Source of the DNA: Alnus glutinosa
Taxonomy: Eukaryota; Streptophyta; Magnoliopsida; Fagales; Betulaceae
Length of the DNA stretch: 64,000 nucleotides
Direction of reading: 5' to 3'
NCBI RefSeq assembly: GCF_958979055.1
Contig: NC_084899.1
Coordinates: forward strand, 4,153,001-4,217,000
The notes under the pieces were generated by a model. That model saw only the letters and a program-made list of their open reading frames with translations, had not been told where the DNA came from and made no database searches. Below, piece after piece: positions 1 through 12,600 of the stretch (positions are counted from its first letter, which is position 1; each line of letters begins with the position of its first letter). Position numbers and translations under genes: made by a program.

Positions 1-307
1 TAAAGCAACTCTGAGAGCCTCACAGTATCAGTGTCATCTCCCCTGTCTGACTTGGATAATTCTGCCATTGCAAATTTGACATGTGATCCTCCTAGAAGCT
101 TCTCGAATTCAGCTTCAGCTTCCTCAGTTCTTCCTCTCTGTATCACACCAATGAGAAACTGTAACTGTTTCTCCTCAGCATAAGTACTTACAAGTGTATA
201 AATTTGATTGAAATTGTATCCCATATTATGGCAAGGAGAGATACTTGTCCAAACTCGCATAGAAGAAAGTGACTGTTTCTATGGGAACAACCAACACCAA
301 CACCCCA

Positions 308-346
<39 letters not shown>

Positions 347-2657
347 AAAGGAGAGAAAGTACTGCAATAACTTTGGGAACCAATACAGAAAGCTGAACTG
401 CACCATTGTGTGCAATCGAGAGAGTTCATAAAGAAAAATACTTAAAGGATAACATGCTATCCAAATTCGTATAAAGAGTCACAAGCATATCAAAAGAGGG
501 AGGAAGTATATATCAACTAGAAAATGCTCTGTTGAAAAAAGGGGTGGCAGATTAGAGCTCTATATTTTGAAGCATTCCGGCTCATCTTGCAAAATATTTT
601 TATAAATAGGAATTTTAAGGACTTCATTCATTCTTAATAACAGAAATATATATTTTTTTTTTTATAACTAATCGAAATATCATTAAAAGCGAAAGACTGC
701 AACCATGTACACAGGAAGTAACTAATATCTTAGGACACAGAAAATAAATGAAAACAAACCTTGTATAGCCAATGGGGACTTTCTGCACAAAACATCATGG
801 CAACAACGAGTATTGCAGATGGAATTGTAGATACCCAAAAACAGATACGCCACCTGAGCACATACAATTAAGAAGTACATCAAACTGTCAAACAAGAAAT
901 ACAGATGCTGAGGAATCTAATATGCGTATTTTACCAGCCAGCAATATCTTTTGCAGGGATTCCAATAAATAGGGCCCCCATAAGTCCAAGACATGTTGCA
1001 ATTTGAATGAAGCTTCCGTAGGTACCCCTCACAAAGGCAGGAGAAACCTGCTTGCACAGATGGGACAAGATCAGATAAGAAAGAAGCACGTCCTTACCAA
1101 AAAAAAAAATCTAGAATCAATGAGACAAAAATGGAGCAAACCTCTGTGACATAGAGAGAAGCAACAGGGGGGCCCAGGCCCAGTCCGATCCCAACAAATA
1201 ACCGTCCCAAAAGCATACCCGCAAGATTATTGGTTATTGCGCTGAAAATGCACATTATTAATTATTACTGGTAGCCAATGTATGCACTTCAAATAACTGT
1301 AAGTACAAAAACATATGTAATGTAAAAGAGGCTATCAGAAAAGAATCTATAGTAAATTAATATTTCTAAACTTTGAACAAGTGAAAATATGGACTAGAAG
1401 GCTATTATCCACCAAACAAGAGTTGCAACAACTGAAGGAACAAATTAAAATCTTATTGTTGCAGATGGAACTATCAATGAAATTATATTTTCTAAGTCCA
1501 TCTGCAATGATCCTCCATATAAGTGACAGAAAAATATACATATTTTAGCCATACTACAGGAGTGTCAAACCCTCAAGCCCCTTTACCTATCGAAAACAAC
1601 TGTACACTAACACATCAGGAAATACCAGGAATTTGAGATAACTATAATGAACTAAATGAATGAGAATATGTAATATACGAGACAAACCAAGATTGCAACA
1701 CAAAGCTCAAGATAGCATTCAGGTGCAAGGATAAAAATTTGTGCTATCTATTTCTTTATGACATCAGCATACCTCATAGAAGCACCAATAATCATAGGCA
1801 AAGCACACAACTGAAAAGCTCTGCGTCGCCCAACCCCATCAGCAATCCAACCACTGACTAGAGATCCAACAAAGGCACCACCCAGACATGTACTTACAAC
1901 CAGACCTTCATTTAAAATGAATGACAAAACCTATTAGATTAGAGAGCTAGAAGCTGGAATCAGACATCAGACTAGAGCAAAGGTAAAAAATCAACTCAAT
2001 GTCACCTTCTGCCAAGGTATTCCCGCTGAAACCAAGATCTACAGAAATGCTTTCAAGTGGTTCATTAACTACTCTGTATAAAACAAGTATAAAAAATAAA
2101 AATGCGAAAGTGAGAAATTTTGTTTGCATGCTTCATGCTCAAATAACACCAAGAAAGAAAGAAGAAAAGACTGTGAGTTCAAGAGAGAGCACCAACCCTA
2201 TATGGTAGCCAAATAAGAATGAAGTTATGGTTGCGACTAATACATGCGGCAAAGATAGCCTCCATGAAGGGTTTGAAGTTTCTGGAGACATGTTGTTCTG
2301 TAGAAGAGCTAAAAGACATACAAGATATAAGCCCAGTTACCATTATGCTTGGTAATGTTCACACAAATTTGAAGTGTATCACTAAACTAGACCATATACT
2401 CAATAAGCTACTAGTTTCCAAAAATAGGACTAATATCTCCTCATAGAACTCCTATATTGCCTTTTCAATCCGCACTTTCATCTTACATTATCAATTGCAT
2501 ATACTCAATTGATGATTCAAAAGGAGAGAGAAATAGGTTAAAGAAACACTAATATCTCCTCAAAGAGTGAGTTACCTGAGTTTTCTTCCATGTCAACTAA
2601 ATTTGCATAATCTCTTGGTGGCAAGCGCTTGTACATTGAGGATTGACGCCCCCACAT
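1..2657 (-). CDS. Plastidic glucose transporter-like MFS sugar transporter (5' part, cut by window edge)
   Basis: Coding exons on the minus strand: 2657-2576, 2281-2197, 2073-2006, 1905-1773, 1241-1142, 1047-935, 853-760 and 137-1 (continues outside). All junctions are GT-AG and phases agree across 270 codons. The start is set by MWGRQSSMYKRLPPRDYAN, which matches from memory the N-terminus of the Arabidopsis SGB1/At1g67300 group of 'probable plastidic glucose transporters'. Visible features: VVNEPLESISVDLGFSGNTL after the first membrane segment, the MFS signature GWIADGVGRRRAF, the helix GLGLGPPVASLYVTE and SPAFVRGTYGS. The family moves hexoses across the plastid envelope or Golgi membranes (SGB1 is reported in Golgi), so the compartment is uncertain. 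The C-terminal six-helix half lies beyond position 1. Acceptors of exons 3 and 4 have weak pyrimidine tracts. Family call sure, paralogue not. Confidence 0.9.
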
Positions 2658-4080
2658 GCAAGACTTCAACCAGCACTTTCCTTGGATTTCCTAATTTGAA
2701 TAATTTTACAGCAACAATATTGTGTTGCATCCACTGCAATCAAATCAAAATTTTATTTCCATAACACTAAACATCAATTATGATAATTTCTCGTTTTAAT
2801 GAAACACAAGCCTATTTAAAATTTTGAACCAAACCTACTACAAGCTAAAAAGCTTCCACTTCTGTACCTATGTTTTCTTAGCAACCAGACAATAGTGATC
2901 CACTAAACTGCCCGGAAAATATAGGCTAAGGAAAGAATAGGGGTGTTCAAATCCCCAAGCTTCCGAAAATCCAACCCACTTCCAACCTGATTGGTAGGAA
3001 GCTGTATTATATTTCCAATCATCATCGGTTCAAAAGTCTGAATCAGCTTTGATCACAAATTTGGACTACAACAGGATTTTTTTTATATATATATTAAGTA
3101 CTACATCAGGATTAGATTCCTTTAGATTTCTTAAGGTAACTCCGCTATGGAGTTCTTAAAATCTTAACTACTGTTTTTAAATTAAAAGGTTTTTTGCCAC
3201 CTCAATATTTACCACCACCTTCAGAAGATATTAAAATTTTCTTAACTCATTGTCTCACTTACTCATAAATGCAAAAGTGGCAAAAAATCTAAACCGTTTG
3301 AAGGCTCCTCGGTAGAGTTATTTTAAGAAATATAGAGGATCTTGATCCCATATCTGAAATTACTAAAAAAAAAAATTTAGCAAAACTTCAGGTATTAATC
3401 GGTAAACTAAACAATATCCAGTAAGATAGAACATTTGGTAAGCATGCCCTGCCATGAACTTCATTGATTCAATAATATTACGAAGAACACTCTAACTAGC
3501 TGAATGACTCCAGAGAAAATCTAGGAAATTTATACGATCTAGAAATTACGTGTACGATCCACGCGCAGGAAAACATAACATCCACTTAACGGTGCATATC
3601 CCGGTACAAGAAAGAATTATAACCATACTTTCTTTTCCTCGTTTTTCTCAGCAAACAAACAGATTCAAAGCTAAATAAATAAAACAAAATAAAATACCTC
3701 TAAACAAAAACAGAAACTCTTTCAAAATATTAAAAAATAAATAAATAAATAAATCATAAATCATAAAAATTATTCACGTCCAAACCAAATTAAATTGTCC
3801 GATCATTGCAGATTTCAAGCAAATACAAAATATCAGAACCAAGCGAAACACCTCCGGACTAAAAATCAAAGAAGCTCAATACTAGGGAAATAAAAACTAA
3901 ACAAAAAACAAGCTTCAAAACGTACCGATTATCCACTAATTAATAATGGATCTGGAAAAATGAGCGACCACGATGCTTTCGCGTCTCGCTCCGAGTCTGA
4001 GTCCTCGTCTGTGACCAACTCGGAGAGAAAAAAAAAGAAAAATCTAGAAGCTTATCGGAGCAGAAAGGTCCTTTGCACGC
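2658..4080 (-). promoter_or_regulatory. 5' leader of the glucose transporter-like gene with a leader intron
   Basis: On the minus strand the ATG exon is preceded by a good acceptor (TTGATTGCAG, exon edge 2733). Upstream there is a strong donor ATCG|GTACGT (exon edge 3926). This suggests a non-coding first exon from about 4080 to 3926, a leader intron of about 1.2 kb (2734-3925), and the rest of the leader at 2733-2658. The 5' end is a guess. A G-box core CACGTG lies at about 4163 in the presumed promoter. The intron is AT-rich, with a TAAA-type repeat at about 3733-3755. Confidence 0.55.
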
Positions 4081-6481
4081 TAGCGGGCGCCAGGTGTTGC
4101 GGTGGTTTCGGAGGGAGCGAGCGAGGTTTCCTACTTATGGACAAGGGAAGGCAGAGAGCAACCACGTGCGTATACTGGTATGGTACACAATTTTGTCACT
4201 TGGTGCAGGTGTGTCCGGGCTTGGCTTCTCTGCTACCGGAAATACGCGCAGAGGGACGGGTGTCACCCGCTCAAACGGACACAGTTCATGGTCCCAGCGG
4301 TTGCATTCTCATTTTGCTCCACTCGAATATTCGTACGGTCATGGTTAAACAAAATAATCATCTAAAATAGCAAAAAAGAGTATATAAGGGATGTGATGCG
4401 AGTTGTATTTTAAAGCTCAAATCTAAAAGAGTCAAAAAATTTATTTTGTAAATAAAAATAAAGAACTTAAAATATAAAATATTTTGAAAATAAAAATAGT
4501 TTTAATTTTATGCCACCTTACACTTTTTAAATTAAAAATTAAAAAACAAATAAATAAATAAACTGACAAATGTAAGTTTTCTTCAAAATTAACTTTTTTT
4601 TCATTTTGCCTACTAAATTGACATCTATCTTTAATTAAAATGCATGTTTTTCTTTTAAAATGTATGTAAAAAACATATAATGTCAATATAATAGAGGGAG
4701 TTTAAACAAATTTTTTTTTATACCCAATTTTAAATAAAATTCTGTTTAGTTCTTGCATGAACTAATTTATGAAAATTGAAGATAATTTTTAAAAATAGAT
4801 TTATAATGGGTCAGATAGTATTTAGAATTTATGTTAATGAAAATTTTTTATGACAAGAGTTTTAAGTATAATAAGTTAAATAATAATTTAAACACTAAGA
4901 TTAATGTTTCAAAACCAATAATTCAGGTCCGAGGTTTTATATTTTTAATTAATTACAAAAGTACGATGTACCATAGTGCTGTCGGTGTCGGACTCGGTAA
5001 ACGTCAACGGGGTGGGGCCAAGAGCTTCCTTCTCGATTTACCTGCTTTATACTTATTTTTCTATTCAGTCCTCGCAGTCAAAATATATTAATGTGAAGGC
5101 CCAACGGCAACGGGTAGCGCCAGCCGGCAAGACCCCGAACAGCGCGTTTGAAGAGTTATTTTCTGTTTTTTGAAAGGTTTTAACGAGTTATTAGGTCAAC
5201 ATCAGCTTTGCTTTGAGATGGTCCAATTAAAATTAAATAACGTCAAATCTATCAGTTTCATGATTGGCATGTGTGTGTGTGTATTTGTAGAATTTAGTAT
5301 TGTACATTTGCTGCTTTTGAACATGTGACATGTCCTCGTATTTCTAATGGTCCCATCAATAAATTGTCTGTATAGCATACTTTTTTTTCTCCGATAGCAT
5401 GCATCTAAAAACATCAATTTGGTAGGTTTGATAATGATTTTCGAAAGAAAAAAATATATATTTGTTTAATTTATGGTTTTAAAAAGTGTTTTTATATAAT
5501 ATAAAAATGAGATTTTTTTTTTTTTTTTTTTTTGGGATTCACGTTTAAAAATGCTTTGTATTTTAACAAGTATTTTGTGTTTTAAAATTATTTATATTCC
5601 TATGAATTGAGTCCCTTATAATCCTATTTATAAGGAGCAAATCCTATGAAGCAGATTAATTGTAAGGGTTATTTATAATTAATAATTTTTAAACTAAGTT
5701 CATATGATTATTTACAATTGATAATTTCCAAACTAAGTTCGTAGGATTATTTATAAAAATAACAAGTATTTTGTCTTTTTGGTAGTTTGGGGAAGGATAT
5801 TGTCCCAATTGAAAGTTTGTGGGACATTGTCAATTGGATAGTAGTTTGAGGGGGATACGTGAATTTTTTCCTAATTTTTAAGAAGTTGATATATTTGTTA
5901 ATATGTTTTACAAAAAAAAAAAAAGTTTTTTATTTTTAAAAAAATGGTTTGATATGACATAAAGCTGAAAACTGTTATTAACAATTTTTTTTCATAAAAA
6001 TAAACATATTTTCAAAGCATATATCATAGCTCGGGCCCAAACCACCCCTCAACTGGCCATGAGCCACCCTTTTTTTTTTTTCAATTTGTTTTAATTTTTT
6101 TAGTTTTTTAATGGAGCATATGACATATGTTGGTTTCTTAAGTGTGTTGGAGTGGACTTTTGTCAATTTTTGAACGGAAGTATCATTTCTGTTTTTAGCC
6201 AATCACAACTCTTTTGATGAGTCCATGAGTTTTATGGTCTTGAGCGTCTAGGATTGCTTCATGTCAAAATTAAGTACGAATTTGACTGATATCTTTGGTT
6301 GAGCATTAATTGTCGAAACTGACATTAATTTAGATAATTTCACACGCATTACTACTTTGAGTTTAGCCCTTCAAATTGTCGAAATTGACATTAATTTAGA
6401 TAATTTTACTGATTTTAGAGTTACTACACATGGTTTAAAGTCTACTCAAGCATTTTGATCCTTTATCAGCCTTATCATAAA
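4081..6481. other. Intergenic, AT-rich, no gene seen
   Basis: No coding signal. A more GC-rich patch at about 4965-5160 looks unlike its surroundings but gives no protein I recognise. A degenerate direct duplication of about 44 bp lies at 5672-5760 (two copies of a unit with AAACTAAGTTC). A second direct repeat (AATTGTCGAAATTGACATTA-like) occurs at about 6310 and 6374. Poly-T runs sit at 5513-5534 and 6070. The block at 6030-6070 with 'accacccctcaactggcc' resembles the GGGTGG-type repeat at 41660-41705. Confidence 0.5.
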
Positions 6482-6641
6482 GAGAAATGCTATACTTCTA
6501 AAAAAAAACTATCTTTCAAATTTACTTATAAAATAATGTGTCACGATCTTATATAATTTATTATTTTGAGAAGTGTGTCACCATCTCAAATGATTGTGAC
6601 ATATCATTTGAGAATAAAATTTAAAAAGTGTAGCATTTTTC
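6482..6641. mobile_element. Small Mutator-type MITE (160 bp)
   Basis: Terminal inverted repeats GAGAAATGCTATACTT on the left and, on the other strand from the right, GAAAAATGCTACACTT. The flanks are nearly identical 9-bp duplications, TATCATAAA (6473-6481) and TATTGTAAA (6642-6650), 7 of 9 matching. A 9-bp duplication is typical of Mutator-like elements. No coding capacity. The termini resemble the element at 10602-10782, so both probably belong to one family. Confidence 0.7.
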
Positions 6642-8625
6642 TATTGTAAATGATAGCATCTCTACATACAAAGAGGAGTTTCACATGTATAGCAATTGAC
6701 ACGACCACAACGATATCAAACAACCAACTACTCTCGATTTTTAAAAGTGAGATCTCGATAGAAGGCTTGTCTCGTCTGGCCATCTAAAGATGTTGTATCT
6801 TTCTAACAATTTTGTGAAATAATTTTAAAGTTTGAAAAGTGTTTTGGATTTTACGTTTTCAAAAGAATTTTAAAAAATGTTAAAAAAAAAAAATTGAAAA
6901 TTAATTTGGGATACGTTTGAAAAAAGTATTGCGTGTAACAAAGCTATAAAAATGTCAAATTGGTTTGGTAAAAATTTGAATTTGTTTTTGAAAAACCAAA
7001 AATTGATAAATATTTTTACAAAATAATAATTAAAAAAAAAAAATTGTTGTAGTGGCGGCAGCCACCACCACAATGTTGATCTAGCGACCACAGTACCACG
7101 GTCACCACCCAACTTTTTTTACTATATCAATTTTTTTATTGTTTTTATCTATTATGGATGTAATCAGCACCTCTGCTCCTAAAAAAAAATAAAAAAATTG
7201 TACATGAAAAATCTCCTCCATAAAAAATAATTAATATTAAATTATTTTTTTAAAAGATGTTTTGCATTTTGTAGTCGTTGATAAAAATTGTGTAGTCGTT
7301 TTTGAAAAGTTTGTTTGTTGTTTGGGCCACTTTATAAAATTCATTTGGTTAACTAATATTTAAAAAGAGTTTTCAGCGTTTGAGAAGAAAAATGTGTTTT
7401 TGAAAATTTTACTAAACGGACAAGCTATTCTCCAAATGTTTGATTCTATTACGTGCCTACGTAACGTGTGGTGGAAAATTAACAAAATTATATATTTTTT
7501 GGTAGGATATTTTAATAAATTATAAGCCTCCTTACTTTAGGGTAGTTAAAGAAACTCTAAAAATCTCTCACAATAAACTTAATGTTTGATAATTAACTTA
7601 TTGATTATTTTATTAAATTTTATAATGAATGGTATAAATAAAAGACTAACCGGAATAAATCACTAATGATGTTATCAATAACAATAACATATCTATAACA
7701 TTCAAATCATAATTTTAATGTTATCAATAATGATAACTTATTATCTCTAAGTAATTGATCATAAAATTCCTCTCATTATACCTCTTCAAATTTTATCCCT
7801 CTTTAACTAGACATTGTCCATGAGGTCTTAAAAATTCTCAACTTCAAATCCTTATCAAGTGTTATGTTAATTATTTCAAACACTACTCCACAAGCCATGA
7901 CCTTGTAGGCAAAGACAAGTTCTACCAAGGCCAGGATCTAAAAGAGAATATTCACTTTTCATAATTTCAAAAGACAGGTATAGCATACGTCAAACTGTTT
8001 AATTTGACGGTAAAGTGAGAGAAAGACTTATTTGAAACTTGAGCAAAACCTAATTAGAGATTGTTTGGCGAATAACTTGCCCTCACCGTCACTTTTTTTT
8101 TATAAAAAGAGTAAACTTCAAAACATTATAATTTGTTTTTATTTTTTATATCACATCAATCATTTTATTATTGGGCTTATTTGGCAAGAACAATAAAATT
8201 TTATCTCCCCCTCTTCACTTATTAAAAAAAAACCAATTTTAAAACATTATAACTTTGTATCACATCAATAATTTTTTTTTTATTATTTAAATAAAAAAAA
8301 TTAACTACAATACAAAACTTTTTCACTTTTCTGTACAAATTCCTTATACTTTATATCACATCTATTACTTCAAATTCATACTATTAATTCCATTTCCCTT
8401 ACCAAACAAGACAATTATTATTCAAACAAAAATACATACTAAGAAACAAAACATTTTCACTTTTTTAACAAATTATTTATACTTTATATTGTATTAATAA
8501 CTTCTTATTACTATTCAAAAAAAAATTTCACCTAAAAACCTTTACGAAACACATCCTAAGAAACTTATTATTGAAATTGAAAACCTAAAGACTTAATCAA
8601 AATCAGATAAAAACCTATGTGCTAA
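6642..8625. other. Intergenic, AT-rich, decayed repeats
   Basis: No gene seen. The stretch 8050-8580 holds several phrases of the type TTGTTTGGC / TTATTTGGCAAG / ACCAAACAAG beside AT-rich sequence, which look like eroded Tourist-like insertions, but I cannot set their ends. Short A and T runs throughout. Confidence 0.4.
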
Positions 8626-8892
8626 GGGTGCGCTTGGGATTGTGATTTTGTAGATAAAAAGTGAGATTTTAAATCAAATCGTAGAAAATGAATCGTTTGA
8701 GAATTGTGCTTTTAAAAAATTGCAATTTAAGAAAGCATAATTTTAAAGGCTAACCTGCGATTATAAAGGTTAAATTGCAATTTTATCAAACGTTTAACTG
8801 CATTTTCAAATTTTTTTTTTTTTTCAAATCGCACATTTTAAAATCAATATTTTTAAATAATACTTTTTAAAATTACAAACCCAAATGGACCT
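8626..8892. mobile_element. Tourist-like MITE (267 bp)
   Basis: The left end GGGTGCGCTTGGGATTG and the right end read on the other strand, AGGTCCATTTGGGTTTG, form imperfect inverted repeats of the GG-N-C-N-TTTGG kind typical of PIF/Harbinger Tourist elements. The insertion is flanked by TAA on both sides (8623-8625 and 8893-8895), the expected 3-bp target. The inner part folds back around a T run at about 8811. No coding capacity. Confidence 0.7.
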
Positions 8893-9540
8893 TAAATATA
8901 ATTTTCTATAAATTTTAATATTCTACTCTTATATGGATCATCACTTTCTACTTTCTATTTATGGATACCAAAAAATTATATAAAATAAAAATGTAGTTCC
9001 AATTTGACAATCGAATACAATTTATGACCTTTTGGAGTATGAAATCCATATAATAATTGCAAAATGAGTAATGTTACACTCTTTTTTTTAATTTTTATAT
9101 TTTCATTCTCATATTTTTTGACATGATTTTTAAAATTATTATCAAATTTCAAATGGATTATAATTAAAATATAAATTAAATAGTAATTTTAAAAGTAAAA
9201 TGTGTGTAGCATCGAGTGGCAACAAATTTTGCCTTGAAAATGTCGAATAATAGATAGTATGGTAACGAAGTTTATCAAGTCGTCACCAATAATTAGAACA
9301 AAAACAAAAGAAAAAGTCGTCACCAAAAGGTATTGTCCTCACGACTACTCCGACTTAAGAAAACGGTCGCCACTACTACAAAATAAAGGTAAACGACCTG
9401 TATGTAATTGGGAGGGCAAAACGACGACGGATCCCTTTCACCCATCATGAACGGACAGTGGACACCGAAGAAAATGGTCGTGGCTGTAAAATAGGTAAAA
9501 GACTTGCACTTTCCCGTAATTTGACGCACAAAATCCCATT
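8893..9540. other. Intergenic and upstream region of the zinc-finger gene
   Basis: AT-rich to about 9240, then the composition rises towards the gene. A weak inverted-repeat element may lie at about 9066-9221 (left GAGTAATGTTACAC, right on the other strand GATGCTACACAC), but its flanks do not match convincingly. No clear TATA box chosen. The transcription start is probably around 9500-9560. Confidence 0.35.
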
Positions 9541-9634
9541 CCCAGTTCCTCTAGGGTTTACATACATTTGCAATTTTGCATTGTCATCGAAATCTTTTGG
9601 CGATCAGAACTCAGACACGCACTCGTCGCTCAAA

Positions 9635-12600
9635 ATGTCCGCGAGGGAAAAAGACCAAACGACACCGCACCACCAGCCTTTCATCAGCAGCCTCGTCGTC
9701 CGTCCCTCCGTCAGTGGAGACGGCGGAGGCGGCGCCGGAGCTGACGGCAGCGGCGGCGGACGCGTCAGCGACTACGAGCCCGGCGAGGTCCGCCGCGAAC
9801 CTCCTCCGTACTCTCGCTCCGATCGATTCTCCGATGAGCCTGGTTCGTCCCTCTCTTTGGTTTTTTTACTGTTGTTTATTGTTTGACTGTGTTGATTGTT
9901 TAATTGCTAGAGTTAGGTCCTTTACGATTGGATCTGAAAATTCATATGAAGTGTATCTGACTGATTTAAACTAGAGGAAATTGACGCGTTTCCAAACCCT
10001 AGATCGTTGAAGTAGGTTTGCTAGGAGTTTTTGTTAATTGTATGTGTTGCTCTATGTACTTTTTAGCTGGTTTCCGAAGAATTATAATCGATTAGGTCAA
10101 CATTCGTTATTTGTTGTCTGCTTTTATATATTTTTGGTTTGGATTTATTTTTTCGTTAAATTTCGCTTCTTGGTTGAATTGGTTTTTATATTAGCTTGTC
10201 CAATGTGATTGAGAATGTTGTTTATCGCAATGAAGAAGCAGTTTTCTTATGAGTATTATTGAGCATCAATTTACAGAATAAATTGATTAATGTGAAAGGA
10301 ACTTTAATGTATTGATTCTAGTGAACATCAGAATTGGTGTACATGATTAAATGATATTGGGAAAAAGGTTGTTATTCTATATTTAAATTTTGCCTTGATA
10401 GTTGAGCTTTTGTAAACCACATGGAAATCTAGAAATTGTGTTACAGCCCGAGCAGGTTTATGCTAATGGCAAAATCTCTTAGTGCATCACATGGAAGTTG
10501 AATTACTTCGTTGTGGTACACTTTGATGAATAAATCATAATTGTGAGAATAGGAATGCTGAAATGAGCAGTTACTTTAATCACTATGGTGGTGAAAGTTT
10601 GGAGAAATGTTACATGTATTTAAAATTTTACAAAGGGAGTCTTACTAATTGATGTGGAGCTTATTTATTGGAGATGATTAAAACAATTAATAAAAAGAAA
10701 TGCTACGGGTACCAATGAATAAACTCCACATCATTTTAATAAGATTCTCTTTGTAAAAGTTTAAGTACATGTAGTATTTTTCGAAAGTTTGAGATGCCTG
10801 CTTTTGGTGGCTCTGTTTTTTCTTTCAATGATGCCATTATGGATGATGGATTTGTAGCTTTAAATGTTAAACAAAATGGAACAATTCAATTTCTTTGGAA
10901 TGTGCCCCTATTGGCCTGTGACAATGATTGGCATAGTTTAGAGGATGAATCATGCTGAAAGGACAGGGTATAAACTTAGTTTTTTTTTTTTTTTTTATAA
11001 GTCGGTATAAACTTAGTTTCCTCTTAAATTGAATAAAAGCTTATGCAAACTGAATTGGGTAGTGATTGATCTCCATATTCAATGGACTTCTTGCTTCTCG
11101 CATGTTTCTTATATGGTTCACAAGGAAGATGGAGACCTTGGATCTTCATATTCAATTTATTTTTATAATTCTTTATCATGTTTGCACCTAATTTAATTAT
11201 AGTTATAGAGTTCTAGTTACCATAAATTTTATATTTTGTTATATTTTTGTTTTCTAGAAATAATTATTATCTTTACTCTTTGGTTCAAATTATACTGCCT
11301 GATGAGTCTGTGTAGTCATCCAACAAATGGTGTTTTGAAGACCTGTTGACTATTCCTTATGTTGCATGTCGAGCATGTGGATCTACTACCATTTATGGAG
11401 TATCAAACTGCAAATAAATTTTTTTATTATGTGTTACAGCTCTGAATGTTGCCTACAAGCACCTGGGCCTTGAGGAAGGCATGTTGGTGTGAGTGCGGTC
11501 TTGGATCATGGTCTGGGGCAAATGTGTTTATGTATTAGAACTAAATATGTTTGTGGTACTTGCTGTTGGGGGATATTGTTCATTGTGTTTGAATTTATGG
11601 GGTGAAGCATCACCAAAAATAAGGGCTTGGGTCTCATTTGTTGCAAGTCATGGTCATGGGTATTTCTGGGGATAAAGCCGAACGGGTTGGGTTAAAATAG
11701 ATAATGTGAAATCGAGAATGCCAGTCATTTTGGTGATGAATCTGCAAGGTTCCAAGATGGTCATATGACTTGACAAAGCATCAGAAAACCACACCATCAT
11801 TGAGCATTATTGTGATCGTATTTCTATTTTGTGACCAATCAAAAGAAGAATACAAGAAAGTGAATAAGAGGGCTTGTCTACTGCAAGAAGTTCAGTTTGG
11901 TAAAATGGTACTGAATTTACCTTTACAGGAGCTGACACCGTTTTGGAATCTGATGTTTAGTGGTGGAAATTGAGCTTTATAATTTGTGGTTTGCATTGGT
12001 TTCTTTAATATGTGGAAACGTATGCTTCTGTACTTCCTGCTTGCTGATAGATTCTAGCGGTTGTTTTGCGGGGATTTGGATTATTCTTATGAGGAATTAT
12101 GTTTTAGTTGGGGTGTTCTTTTATTAGTTCTTCCCCGTGGTTGGTGAAATAGGGTTGAATCAGATTGTTTTATAGTAACTAGTATGACATTGTACTTCTC
12201 AGAGTTGTCACGTGGATAATAGATGCATGGGAGTTTGGGAAACTTCTATTAGTATGATACCTCTAGTTTCTGCTGAACATCTGTAGGTTTTTGTTATAAT
12301 CACATTTCTGACGAGTGGTGCGTTGGTACAGATGACTTCAGGTCTTTAAACTCTTGGATTGTTGTTTTCGTTTATGTTCCCTTTCCTTTGATACTTTGAT
12401 TTTTTTAAGTTGTAGAAGACATAGTTAATGGCCAACAGTAACTATGAATTTTTACTCTTCTGGGATTTGACATGCCTTTAAGGCTTCAGCACACTTTCTC
12501 ATTGTGAGCAACTGTTAACTCTGGCTGGTGGAAACTTTTGAAGTTGATTTTGCTTTTAAGTCAGATTTGGGGGCATTAACAAGACGCATAGATGGTTATT

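Noticed and set aside
188-429. Poly-Lys and poly-Phe frames over an A run
   Set aside because: Produced by an A homopolymer in an intron; no gene features.
3960-4370. 136-codon plus-strand open frame over the glucose transporter leader
   Set aside because: It lies antisense to the predicted first exon, has no recognisable domain, and its composition is explained by a GC-rich promoter patch.
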